A program made the translations under genes and the position numbers. The notes under the pieces were generated by a model. That model searched no databases. It was given only the letters and a program-made list of their open reading frames with translations, and had not been told where the DNA came from. DNA of 64,000 bases, taken from assembly GCA_049322355.1 (NCBI GenBank), contig JBMORG010000010.1, positions 248,001-312,000 of the forward strand, read 5' to 3'. Of the stretch, positions 33,489 through 41,689 are shown piece after piece. Source of the stretch: 0-14-0-80-60-11 sp049322355. Its GTDB lineage: Bacteria > Desulfobacterota > Desulfobaccia > Desulfobaccales > 0-14-0-80-60-11. Each line of letters begins with the position of its first letter. The stretch's first letter is position 1.

Positions 33489-35405
33489 TTATTGTTGGAC
33501 CAGCGCCTCGGCCACATAGGCATCGGTAATCAAGACGTTGAAGTACTTGCCCTTGAGGCAGGCCCGGATAGCTTGGGTTTTTTCCAGGCCGCCGGCCACC
33601 GCCACTACGTAGCGGTCGCTCTTCGTGGCGCGCTCCCGAAGTTCCAGAGCCCCCACCCCGATGACCCGCCGGGTCAGGGCCGCCAGTTCCTTATCTTTGC
33701 CGTCCAGCATGGGCTCACCCTGGGCATCGATGGGCGTATGGTTGATTTCGCCCACCACGCCTTTGGCCTTCAGGTCCTCGGCGGTCAGCCCCATCTCCTG
33801 GTCGGCAAAGGCCCGGAAGCCGGGCATGGGCCCCGTTAGGTAGCCAACACCTAGCACCATAATATCCACGTCCCATATTTCCCGGTAGATCTGCTGGAGC
33901 TTGGGGTTGGCCGCCATCTGCTGTTCATATTCCTCTCTGGTTTTCACGGGAATGGTGGGCAGGGTATAGGCCGTGGCATCAGGATACTTGGTGCTCATCA
34001 TACCCACCATGGCGTTGGCGGTCAGCCCCGGCATGGTCAAGATGGGGGTCAGGGTCAAGGGATAGAGGTGCAGGCCCGTGAGCCGCTCCGGTTCCAGATA
34101 GGTTATCAGATAATATAGGGTCTTGCCTCCGGACAGCCCGATCTTGGCGCCGGCCCAGGCGATCTCCTCCACATAATAGGCGGCTTCCCGGGCCACTGTC
34201 TTCTGAATGGCGTCCATATCTTTGAGGCCGGGGTCCACCACCCGCAGTTCCCGGAGGTGGGGGTACAGCTTTTTGAGCTGCTCTTCCAGGTCGCTGCGCC
34301 GAGGGATGGCCGATTTTTCAAAGATAAAGGCCATGACCTGGGGCAGGGTGGTGTATTCCATTTCGTGGAGGCCCAATCGGTGAGGCTCAAAAGGCCCGTG
34401 GCGGCGGATGTAGTTGGCCACCCGGTTGGCTTCTTTTCGCACTTCGTCAAAAGCCACGTCCGCAAACATATCCATGGGCCCTAAAAGTTTGCCCTCGCAC
34501 AACTGGTAGCCTGCGGCGATCACCCGGGGCGGGCCGTCAAAGCGGCTGGGGATGGCGTCCTTAAAGGCCACGGGCATCAGGGGGCCATGGTGGGAGCCCC
34601 GCATCCAGCCTTCCACCAGGTGGGGAAAGGCGAAGGGTTCCAAGACCTCGCCCACTGCGGGCATGCCCGACTGGCAGCGCACGATCATTACCGGGTCATC
34701 TTTGCCCACGTAACGTCCGGCCAGGAGGCCCAGCTTCTGGGATGAGGCCACGGCCACCACTTCGTTGTCCTTTTTGCGGTAAATGTTTTCAATGAGGTAA
34801 CGACCCGGGGTGCCAATCAACACCAGCAGGTCGTACATGTCTTCGGGGCAGGACAGGATCCACTCCTTGTGTTCGATGGCGTCGATCACCCGGAATCGGA
34901 AGCCCCGGTGCATGTTGGGGTCAATGACCAGGCCTACCGTGTTGAAGGGGTCAGCGAAGATGCGGAACAGGGGCAGATTCCAGGCGCCGGGAGAGGTTTT
35001 GTCGGCCATGAAGATAATGACCGGTTCGCTTTTGCGCTCTACAAATTGGAGCTCAGCCACTCCAGGCCCCATGCCCTTGACGTTGCCGGAGAAGGAGTCC
35101 GCCAGCATGTCCTGGCCGGCCCCATAGAGCTTTAGACGCCTGGCCAACTGGGTGAGTTCCATGAAAGTGTCCCAGGCGAACTGATGGATGTCCGAGTCTT
35201 CCTCGCCCCGGTGGTGGGTCATGATGAGCTCAACATCGTCCCCGACGTTGAGTACCTGACCGTCCACCAACAGACCGCGGTCTACCGCCTTTTTAACCAA
35301 TGATTGCGCTAAGGCCAACATTTCCGGATAGCAGGTGCTGTGGCCGACCCAGCCACCTACATCGGCTTTGATTACCGATAGCGTGATCTTGTCCGTACTT
35401 CCCAT
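33489..35405 (-). CDS. Fructose-1,6-bisphosphate aldolase/phosphatase fused to a SorC/CggR-type sugar-binding domain
   Basis: The protein has 638 residues from ATG 35405 with AAAGGAGG upstream. Residues 1 to ~372 match the archaeal/deep-branching bifunctional FBP aldolase/phosphatase throughout: SVIKADVGGWVGHS, MTHHRGEED, YGAGQDMLADSFSGNVKGMG, MADKTSPGAWNLPLFRIFAD, the Schiff-base region AGRYVGKDDPVMIV with Tyr and Lys kept, and GWMRGSHHGPLMPV. Normal family length is ~365-400. Residues ~375-638 match the effector-binding domain of SorC/DeoR-like regulators: LEEQLKKLYPHLRELRVVDP, IGLSGGKTLYYLI, AVAGGLEKTQAIRA and a LITDAYVAEAL ending. There is no helix-turn-helix. CggR, of this family, senses FBP, so the tail may be an allosteric sensor for the enzyme's own substrate. 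The regulatory role is inferred. Confidence 0.92.
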   Translation of the reverse strand: MGSTDKITLSVIKADVGGWVGHSTCYPEMLALAQSLVKKAVDRGLLVDGQVLNVGDDVELIMTHHRGEEDSDIHQFAWDTFMELTQLARRLKLYGAGQDMLADSFSGNVKGMGPGVAELQFVERKSEPVIIFMADKTSPGAWNLPLFRIFADPFNTVGLVIDPNMHRGFRFRVIDAIEHKEWILSCPEDMYDLLVLIGTPGRYLIENIYRKKDNEVVAVASSQKLGLLAGRYVGKDDPVMIVRCQSGMPAVGEVLEPFAFPHLVEGWMRGSHHGPLMPVAFKDAIPSRFDGPPRVIAAGYQLCEGKLLGPMDMFADVAFDEVRKEANRVANYIRRHGPFEPHRLGLHEMEYTTLPQVMAFIFEKSAIPRRSDLEEQLKKLYPHLRELRVVDPGLKDMDAIQKTVAREAAYYVEEIAWAGAKIGLSGGKTLYYLITYLEPERLTGLHLYPLTLTPILTMPGLTANAMVGMMSTKYPDATAYTLPTIPVKTREEYEQQMAANPKLQQIYREIWDVDIMVLGVGYLTGPMPGFRAFADQEMGLTAEDLKAKGVVGEINHTPIDAQGEPMLDGKDKELAALTRRVIGVGALELRERATKSDRYVVAVAGGLEKTQAIRACLKGKYFNVLITDAYVAEALVQQ

Positions 35406-35477
35406 AAATCCTCCTTTTTACTAATGGCCGGTTAAATGGTTTGGCAGAGGACGATGGTTTATGGTAATCAGATGGCC

Positions 35478-36065
35478 ATGGATAAGAGCAGATGCACCTC
35501 CCTGGGCCTGGTGGTCCTGGCCCTGTGTCTGGTTTGTTTATGGGGCTGTGTCCCCCGGCTGTCGCCGACTGTCCCCCCGGGAATAACCTTGCAGCCCGGC
35601 AAATATCTCACCGCCTATTATCGCGCCCCGGACTTCGTCCCGGCCCACGCGACCTACGCCTTAGAGCCGTTTTCGGTGCAAGCGGCCCAGGGGCTTTCGT
35701 CCGACGCTTTCCAGAAAATTTTCATGCAGGAACTGAGCCAAGCCTGGCAAGCCAATGGCCTGAAGATCTCTCCCCAGGGGGTTGCCGTCCTGGACGGAGT
35801 TATCCAACATGTCGCGATCCGGGGGACGGCCTTACGGTTTCTCAGAGGCAAAATCGACGCCCATCTGGTGGTATCCGGAGCCATCACCCAAGGGAATAAA
35901 ATCCTCTTTGCCTGTCAGGACCGAATCAGCCTGAGCTCACCGGTGAATCCCGGCCCCCCGGCTCCTAAAGAAGATGAATTGTTGCTGCGGCTGGCGGCCC
36001 GAACTTTCGCCACCCACCTGCTCAATGAGCTGTTGCTTTACTGGCCGCCCGCCGAAGGCAAATAG
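35478..36065 (+). CDS. Outer-membrane-type lipoprotein, unknown
   Basis: I start at ATG 35478 (MDKSRCTSLGLVVLALC) because a lipoprotein signal with lipobox LWGC follows. The ~195-residue product has a mature domain including PGITLQPGKYL and LLLRLAARTFATHLLNELLL. It may be an ABC-type transport-auxiliary or LptE-like lipoprotein, but there is no clear family match. Its 3' end overlaps the convergent DUF1573 gene by 28 bases. Confidence 0.65.
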   Translation: MDKSRCTSLGLVVLALCLVCLWGCVPRLSPTVPPGITLQPGKYLTAYYRAPDFVPAHATYALEPFSVQAAQGLSSDAFQKIFMQELSQAWQANGLKISPQGVAVLDGVIQHVAIRGTALRFLRGKIDAHLVVSGAITQGNKILFACQDRISLSSPVNPGPPAPKEDELLLRLAARTFATHLLNELLLYWPPAEGK

Positions 36066-36802
36066 AGTTCCCCAAAGACCCGTACAATTAGACGGGGCCG
36101 TTCTTTAGAGGTGGTGAAAAGTTCCACGAGGCCGGCATAGGGGCCCGTATCCTGGCTCTTATTGCGCACCTCCAGGACATATTCTTTGTCCGGAACTTCC
36201 GGTTTAAGGGTAACCTCGATTTTATCGGGGATGTTAGTGCGATATTCCGTAATCTTCCAGGGGGTGGGCAGGTGTGAGAGAAAGCGCACCTGGCCCCGGA
36301 GGTCGTCACCGGCGCTGCCTTTAAGCCGCACGATATGGCTGGGCTTAATTTCAATGAAAGGCTGGGCCACTCCCATCATGACCAGATTCAAAACGGGCCG
36401 CTCCGGGTCATTGAGCCTGATCTTGGTCTCTTTCTTGAATTGATGGAGCACCGAAAAAGGCTTGATGGTCAGGGTGATGGCCCCCTGACCGCCTGGGGGA
36501 ATGCTTTTATCGTAGCTGGGCACCGTGCAGGCGCAATCCGGGTCCACTTCCTCGATTTTCAGGGGCGCCGACCCGGTGTTTCTGATCACGAAGGTGTGGG
36601 TCAGGGCCCGATCTTCATAAATTTTGCCAAAATCGAAGGCGGTTTCACCTATAGCGGCCTGTGGTCCGGTCCCTGTGGCCCGGGCCGGGGTGAAATGCCC
36701 TCCCCAAACGAATGCCGCCGCTCCCACAAGAAGCAAGGCATAGAGTCGGGATAAATAGCGCGGCTGCCTGGTCTGGTGGTTTTTACATCTCTGTGGGTCC
36801 AT
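36038..36802 (-). CDS. DUF1573 exported protein
   Basis: The start at ATG 36802 gives an N-terminal arginine-rich stretch and a signal helix (LYALLLVGAAAFVWGG). The DUF1573 core is clear: AFDFGKIYEDRALTHTFVIR, NTGSAPLKIEEVDPDCACTV and IPPGGQGAITLTI. This is an immunoglobulin-like (ASH/MSP-type) fold found in periplasmic proteins. A second beta domain fills residues ~140-254. The cysteine pair CAC may bind metal or be redox active. Partner unknown. Confidence 0.85.
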   Translation of the reverse strand: MDPQRCKNHQTRQPRYLSRLYALLLVGAAAFVWGGHFTPARATGTGPQAAIGETAFDFGKIYEDRALTHTFVIRNTGSAPLKIEEVDPDCACTVPSYDKSIPPGGQGAITLTIKPFSVLHQFKKETKIRLNDPERPVLNLVMMGVAQPFIEIKPSHIVRLKGSAGDDLRGQVRFLSHLPTPWKITEYRTNIPDKIEVTLKPEVPDKEYVLEVRNKSQDTGPYAGLVELFTTSKERPRLIVRVFGELYLPSAGGQ

Positions 36803-37039
36803 CACGTCAGGTGGGTGCTCCTTGTCGTCAGATTCCGTCTCCTTCCGCAGTGGTGCGAATCTGGCGGTTGCAACCAATAAAGACAGATCCTGGCTGTCGG
36901 AAAACGGATTTTAGATAATCTTAACTTGTATTTTACCATAACCATTTGTCAAGGTTAGCCAAAAGATTTATTATAATGCTGCTATACCAATGCTATTTTG
37001 GGAAATTTCAAAGACTTTTCCATAATCAGGAGGCTAAAG

Positions 37040-37315
37040 ATGCAGCTCAAGAATCAGCTTGCCAAGATGGCTGGAGTGGCTTCAATGTTGACCATTTTTG
37101 GAATGGGATGCGCCTCGTCACCGTCCCAGATCCAGCAACCCGCGCCCACCGGCTATACGCGCAGTGCGGTGGGAACAGCCGACGAGCTCTCTCCGCAGGC
37201 CCCTGGGGAAGCCCAAAATATTCGCAGAGTAGGCAACCAATGGTTATGCGAAGTAAACGGGCAGACCATGGTTTATAATAGTGCGACTACTCGTTGGGAA
37301 CCCAAGCAAAAGTAA
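37040..37315 (+). CDS. Small lipoprotein, tandem copy 1
   Basis: ATG 37040 follows an AGGAGGCTAAAG site. The 91-residue product has a signal with lipobox FGMGC and a mature part PTGYTRSAVGTADELSPQAP, then RRVGNQWLCEVNGQTMVYN and W near the end. The next gene (37395) encodes a close paralogue. A TATAAT sequence at 36972-36977 with TTGTCA 20 bases upstream may be its promoter. Function unknown. Confidence 0.8.
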   Translation: MQLKNQLAKMAGVASMLTIFGMGCASSPSQIQQPAPTGYTRSAVGTADELSPQAPGEAQNIRRVGNQWLCEVNGQTMVYNSATTRWEPKQK

Positions 37316-37394
37316 CGCCCTTTAAACGGACGGGCAGTTAAGTCTTAGCCGCGCGGCCTTCAAGGATTTTATTTGGGGAAAGGAGAGTTAACAG

Positions 37395-37685
37395 ATGCAA
37401 GCTTTTGCCTATCTTGCCACGGTAGCGCTGGCCGCACTGCCTTTGCTGATCTTGGTGGGCGGTTGTGCTTCGTCTCCGGTCAACCCAACCGCACTCCATC
37501 TCGAACAACCCCCTATGACCGACTATATGCGCAGCCGGGTGGGAACGCCGGACGAGCTATCCCCACTGGCACCGCCGGAAGCAAGAAACGTTCGCAAAGT
37601 TGGTAACCTTTGGACCTGCGAAGTTAATGGAAAGAACATGGTTTATAATAACGCCAGTGGTCGTTGGGAAGCAGGGCAGAAGTGA
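37395..37685 (+). CDS. Small lipoprotein, tandem copy 2
   Basis: The 96-residue lipoprotein (lipobox LVGGC) shares with its upstream neighbour the blocks VGTPDELSPLAPPEA, RKVGNLWTCEVNGKNMVYNN and GRWE. It is clearly a tandem duplicate that has since diverged. GGAAAGGAGAG precedes the ATG. Both would be anchored in the envelope; the single conserved cysteine in the mature domain (W-x-C-E-V-N-G) is a candidate functional residue. Confidence 0.8.
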   Translation: MQAFAYLATVALAALPLLILVGGCASSPVNPTALHLEQPPMTDYMRSRVGTPDELSPLAPPEARNVRKVGNLWTCEVNGKNMVYNNASGRWEAGQK

Positions 37686-37761
37686 CTTTTTAACCTCCGG
37701 ATGTGTAAGCTAAATTGACGGCCTTCGGGAGCAGGGCGTCTGACCCAGGGAGAACATCAAC

Positions 37762-38343
37762 ATGCCCTTAAGCAAAATCCACCGCCGCACTAGAGAAACA
37801 GAAGTGGACTTGGAACTGGAATTGGATGGCCGGGGCCAGGCGGCCATCGATACCGGCATCCCATTTTTCGATCACATGCTTACCCTCTTCACAGCCCATG
37901 GGTACTTTGATCTGACTGTTAAGGCAGTGGGCGATCTGGAGGTGGACCAGCACCATACCGTGGAAGACATCGGCATCTGCTTGGGGCACGCCTTCCGGGA
38001 GGCCCTGGCCCAGCGGCCGCAGGTCAGGCGTTATGGCGAGGCCCGGGTGCCCATGGACGAAGCTTTGGCACAGGTGACTGTGGACCTGAGCAACCGCCCT
38101 TTCCTTCACCTGGAAGCGGACCTGCCGCCCGGGGGCGCCGGGATGGATCCCCAGTTGCTCAAGGAATTCTGGCGGGCAGTAAGCATCCACGGCGGTATGA
38201 CTCTGCATATAACCGTGCCCTACGGCGAGAACACCCACCACATCTTGGAGGCGGTCTTCAAGGCGGCGGGCCGGGCCCTGGACGCCGCCACCCAACCGGA
38301 ACCCAGGGCCACCGGAGTCCCCTCCACCAAGGGCGTGCTTTAA
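37762..38343 (+). CDS. hisB: Imidazoleglycerol-phosphate dehydratase
   Basis: The 193-residue enzyme of histidine synthesis removes water from imidazole glycerol phosphate. Family blocks with the manganese-binding histidines are present: TGIPFFDHMLTLFTAHGYFD, DQHHTVEDIGICLGHA and NTHHILEAVFKAAGRAL. Length is standard for monofunctional HisB. No other his genes are in the window. Confidence 0.96.
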   Translation: MPLSKIHRRTRETEVDLELELDGRGQAAIDTGIPFFDHMLTLFTAHGYFDLTVKAVGDLEVDQHHTVEDIGICLGHAFREALAQRPQVRRYGEARVPMDEALAQVTVDLSNRPFLHLEADLPPGGAGMDPQLLKEFWRAVSIHGGMTLHITVPYGENTHHILEAVFKAAGRALDAATQPEPRATGVPSTKGVL

Positions 38344-38440
38344 TATGGGTTCCAGGTATCGGGTTTGGGTTCTTGCACAGCTTAACCTGCGATTCCATCA
38401 ACTCTCTTTCATGCACGCGGGTTAGAGTCCCAAGATAGGG

Positions 38441-38469
38441 TTGACCTTTTTGGGTTCCAAAGTTAAAAT
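38441..38469 (+). promoter_or_regulatory. Sigma-70 promoter of tRNA-Arg
   Basis: TTGACC (38441-38446) and TAAAAT (38464-38469) are separated by exactly 17 bases, about 30 bases before the tRNA. Confidence 0.65.
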
Positions 38470-38501
38470 TAATAGTCTAAAAGAGAGTGAAGATAAGAGC
38501 C

Positions 38502-38578
38502 GCGCCCGTAGCTCAGCTGGACAGAGCAACGGACTACGAATCCGTGTGTCGGGGGTTCAAATCCCTCCGGGCGCGCCA
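38502..38578 (+). tRNA. tRNA-Arg (anticodon ACG)
   Basis: A complete cloverleaf can be drawn: acceptor GCGCCCG/CGGGCGC, anticodon stem ACGGA/TCCGT with loop CTACGAA, and TPsiC arm GGGGGTTCAAATCCCTC. The 3' CCA is encoded (38576-38578). It is followed by a terminator and then a mobile-element relic, so its 3' end may have been an integration site. Confidence 0.96.
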
Positions 38579-38596
38579 GTAAATTCAATGGGTTAA

Positions 38597-38619
38597 GGGT
38601 GGCAGCAGCCACCCTTTTT
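38597..38619 (+). terminator. Intrinsic terminator after tRNA-Arg
   Basis: GGGTGGC (38597-38603) and GCCACCC (38608-38614) form a perfect seven-pair stem with loop AGCA, followed by five T. Confidence 0.85.
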
Positions 38620-38697
38620 GTTGTCGGGAGCACTATGGGAGCACTTTTTGGGCCCGGGGTTCTTTTCTGGGCTCTTGCCTTTACCGCAACAATCCCT

Positions 38698-38958
38698 CTA
38701 ATTTCTGATAGGCCTCTTTTCCACCAAGAAGGTCTCCCCTTCTTTCTTTAACTCAAGGATTTTGGTCGCAAGACTCCAGTCTTCTCCCGGATGAACCCGG
38801 ATGAATTCCTGGCGGTTTGGCTTACGCACCGGCACCGTCACTAAGACCTTTTTAACCCCCAGGTTCGTTGTAAAGTCTTTGGAGAGCCGGAGTTTGTTTA
38901 AGTCAAAGTGATCATCCTCACCGGCCCTCCCGTTCTCGGTGAAAATTAGGGTCGGCAT
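38698..38958 (-). pseudogene. Relic of a mobile-element-associated protein, copy 2
   Basis: The frame from ATG 38958 has 86 codons. It matches 5267-5530 in LNKLRLSKDF, NLGVKKVLVTVPVRKPN and in DNA upstream. It retains more of the family than that copy (RQEFIRVHPGEDW, ELKKEGETFLVEKR) but then ends early. The DNA equivalent of the other copy's start codon is ACG here, still preceded by AGGAGGAG, so the original start seems to be lost. It lies 120 bases behind tRNA-Arg, as a remnant of an integrated element would. Function unknown. Confidence 0.55.
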
Positions 38959-39170
38959 TGATGATTGATCTATTTGAATCGTAAGAATCTATCTCCTCCT
39001 AAGTATTTAATCCGGAACCGTGCAAATGAGTCGCTGCCAAGATTCCTGGTGTCAACGTCTAAAGATGAACAGATTGGACCGTCAGCCGGTGCAGATACCG
39101 ATGTTATTGAACCTTAGCTTGACGTAGATGGCGGAGGTGATTATAGTGGGGACAGCCGGGGGAGAAATAC

Positions 39171-39572
39171 ATGTTTTGGTTACACCTGATAATAATCTTG
39201 GGAATCTTGACGGCGGGCTGCGAGCAGGTGGCTTATCAACGCTTTGAAAAAAGGATGTGGTCCAATTACATCAAGATGAACGACGTTAAGCTGGGGATGA
39301 CCAAGGCAGAAGTTATGGGTATTATGGGACCGCCCCAAATTCAGGAAGCAGGGGATTACCGCACCGGTCATTATACCGTATATTTTTACCTGACCCACAG
39401 CATGGATTTTGAGGAGAGCAATACCGTCCGGAACGGCTATACCCCCCTGGTTTTTAAAAACGACCGTCTGGTGGGTATGGGTCGGCGGGATTACCGCGGG
39501 GCGGTGGATCGCCAAGAATCTGAACTAGATGGGGTGCCCAAAGTCAACTTGCCATGGGGCCGGACTCAATGA
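39171..39572 (+). CDS. Small BamE/SmpA-like or DUF3192-like lipoprotein
   Basis: The 133-residue product has a signal and lipobox LTAGC. Its mature domain contains VKLGMTKAEVMGIMGPPQ, the hallmark of BamE/SmpA-type folds, and YTPLVFKNDRLVGMGRRDY, as in DUF3192 lipoproteins. It is likely to be anchored to the outer membrane with a role in envelope assembly or stress. Preceded by GGGGAGAAAT. Confidence 0.75.
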   Translation: MFWLHLIIILGILTAGCEQVAYQRFEKRMWSNYIKMNDVKLGMTKAEVMGIMGPPQIQEAGDYRTGHYTVYFYLTHSMDFEESNTVRNGYTPLVFKNDRLVGMGRRDYRGAVDRQESELDGVPKVNLPWGRTQ

Positions 39573-39628
39573 CCTGAGGGTGGGTGTTAAAGGTTAGCTA
39601 TAATCATGGGGCGCGAACCGGTCAATCA

Positions 39629-40657
39629 TTAAAATTTTTCTCCTGCCAGTTGACCGCAGGCGGCACCGATCTCCTGGCCCCGACTCTCCCTGATCAACAC
39701 CGTATAATTGGCCTTCCGCAAAATCTCCTGGAACTCCAAGGTGCGCGCCTCTGGCGGCGGCCCATAGGGCAGACGCGGGTGCCGGTTGAAGGGAATAAGG
39801 TTGATTTTGGCCCGGAACCCCTGAAGAAGCCTGGCCAGCTGCCGAGCCTGCTCCGGAGCGTCATTTATGCCGTCCATAAGCACGTAAGCAAAGGTGATAC
39901 GCCGGTGGCGAGGCAGGAAAAAAGCCCGGCAGGCGCCCAACAGCTCTTCCAGCGGATAGCGCCGGTTGATGGGCATGATCCGATTCCGGGTCTCGTCATC
40001 CGGGGCATTCAGAGAAACGGTGAGGTTGGCCCTGGCCTCAACACCGAGGCGGGGGATTAACGGCGCCAATCCTGCGGTGGATACGGTTATCCGCCGGTAA
40101 GAGAAGTTCAAGCCCCAGGAGGCGGTAATCACAGTGAGAGCCCGCACCAGCGCGGAAAAATTGGCCAGAGGCTCCCCCATGCCCATAAAAACCAAATTGG
40201 AAAGGGGCCGCCCGTCGGGCAGCGAATGTCTCACTGCCATGATTTGATTGATGATTTCACCGGCCGTTAAGTTGCGGATCAGGCCGCGCCGGGCGGTTAA
40301 ACAGAACCGGCAGCCCTGGGCGCACCCTACCTGGGAGGACAGACACAGGGTAAAATGGCCTTCTTCCGGGATGAGGACCGATTCGATTAAGTTGCCGTCT
40401 TCCAGGGCAAAGAGGAATTTTCGGCAGCCGTCCGCAGCTTCCTGTACCTGCTCCGTGTTCAGGCTGCTGATGCGGGCGTGTTTGGCAAGTTCGGTCCGGA
40501 AAGTCCGGCTGATATCAGTCATGGCTTCGAAGTCGCTGACTCCCTTATAAAGCCACTTGACCAGTTGCTTAGCGCGGAAGATGGGCTGGCCCCAGGCAGC
40601 CATAAGCTGCTCCAACTCCGGTAGAGTGAATTCCTTCAGGTCTATGGGGTGAGTCAT
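39629..40657 (-). CDS. rlmN: 23S rRNA/tRNA adenine-C2 methyltransferase (radical SAM)
   Basis: The 342-residue enzyme methylates A2503 of 23S rRNA and some tRNAs. It has the radical SAM triad CAQGCRFCLTA, substrate region FMGMGEPLANF, INLIPFNRHP near the end and the catalytic cysteine in GQEIGAACGQL. It is complete and standard in length. Confidence 0.95.
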   Translation of the reverse strand: MTHPIDLKEFTLPELEQLMAAWGQPIFRAKQLVKWLYKGVSDFEAMTDISRTFRTELAKHARISSLNTEQVQEAADGCRKFLFALEDGNLIESVLIPEEGHFTLCLSSQVGCAQGCRFCLTARRGLIRNLTAGEIINQIMAVRHSLPDGRPLSNLVFMGMGEPLANFSALVRALTVITASWGLNFSYRRITVSTAGLAPLIPRLGVEARANLTVSLNAPDDETRNRIMPINRRYPLEELLGACRAFFLPRHRRITFAYVLMDGINDAPEQARQLARLLQGFRAKINLIPFNRHPRLPYGPPPEARTLEFQEILRKANYTVLIRESRGQEIGAACGQLAGEKF

Positions 40658-40809
40658 GAGAGGATTTATATCAACGACCAGTGGTCAGAAGCCAGTGGTA
40701 CATGAGCTCGGTTTAAATAGCTTTGGATAAATAAGCCGAAAATTGAAAACCCGAGATTAAGAACTGGTAAAGGGAATGGTGAGATAACCGACTACTGAGA
40801 CAACTGCAG

Positions 40810-41172
40810 TTATTGCCCCCGGGCCCGTTCCTGGGCTTCCTGCCTGGATTTGCAGGAGATGCACATGGTGGTCACTGGCCGGGCTTTGAGGCGCTTTTCA
40901 GTAATCTCCCCGCCGCAGAGTTCACAGTACCCATAGGTCCCGGCATCGATGCGGTCCAGGGCTTCCCTGATCTTGCTGATCAATTTCCGTTCACGATCCC
41001 TGATGCGTAGGGTGAAATTGCGGTCGGTCTCCAGGGTGGCCCGGTCGGTGGGATCCGGAAAGGGGGCGGTGACACCGGTCATGTCGCTGCGCGTTTTATC
41101 AGCTTCTCCTAAGATTTCCGCCAAACGCTCTTGCAAAAGATTGCGAAAATATTCCAGTCGATCAGGTTCCAT
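40810..41172 (-). CDS. dksA: DksA/TraR-type RNA polymerase-binding protein
   Basis: The 120-residue protein has a coiled-coil with DPTDRATLETDRN at the tip (the DxxDxA pattern that reaches the polymerase active site) and a zinc finger CELCGG...CISC. DksA tunes transcription with ppGpp. Last gene of a minus-strand run with moaC, dnaJ and an unknown gene. Confidence 0.9.
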   Translation of the reverse strand: MEPDRLEYFRNLLQERLAEILGEADKTRSDMTGVTAPFPDPTDRATLETDRNFTLRIRDRERKLISKIREALDRIDAGTYGYCELCGGEITEKRLKARPVTTMCISCKSRQEAQERARGQ

Positions 41173-41200
41173 TACTCAACTCCGGCCTCCGCACAATAAT

Positions 41201-41689
41201 TTATGGGGTGCCTGCCTCTAGTCTATAGACCCCGCTGGCTCCCCCGCTCTTCTCCATGAGCAGTAAGTCTGTAATTACTAGACCCCGATCTACCGCCTTG
41301 CACATGTCGTAAATGGTGAGAGCGGCTACCGCTGCGGCTGTCAGGGCCTCCATTTCAACTCCGGTGCGGGCATATGTCCGTACCCTGGCCTGGATGGCCA
41401 CTGCCCACTCCTCCGGTTCCGGGGTAAAGTCTATGTCAATCCCGGTTAAGGGAAGGGGATGGCACAAGGGAATGAGCTGGGAGGTATTTTTGGCTGCCAT
41501 GATACCGGCCAGCCTGGCCGCGGCCCAGACGTCCCCTTTGGGAAGCTGGCCCGCCAGCAGCAGAGGGAACACCTTGGGACCTACCACCACCCGGCAGCCC
41601 GCCGTAGCCCGGCGCAGGGTCTCGGGCTTGTCGCCCACGTCCACCATATGTACCTGCCCTGATTCATCCAGGTGGGTAAAGTTATTCAT
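41201..41689 (-). CDS. moaC: Cyclic pyranopterin monophosphate synthase
   Basis: I chose ATG 41689, which overlaps the last bases of dnaJ (ATGAATAA), over the longer frame. The ~162-residue enzyme catalyses the second step of molybdenum-cofactor synthesis. Active-site blocks are KGDVWAAARLAGIMAAKNTS, LIPLCHPLPL and RTGVEMEALTAAAVAALTIYDMCK (with catalytic Lys and the DMCKA motif). Coupling to a chaperone gene is unusual but probably only positional. Confidence 0.94.
   Translation of the reverse strand: MNNFTHLDESGQVHMVDVGDKPETLRRATAGCRVVVGPKVFPLLLAGQLPKGDVWAAARLAGIMAAKNTSQLIPLCHPLPLTGIDIDFTPEPEEWAVAIQARVRTYARTGVEMEALTAAAVAALTIYDMCKAVDRGLVITDLLLMEKSGGASGVYRLEAGTP

Noticed and set aside
38502..39000. 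Complete prophage or integrative element at tRNA-Arg
   Set aside because: Only one truncated gene is present; no integrase, replication or structural genes are in the window.
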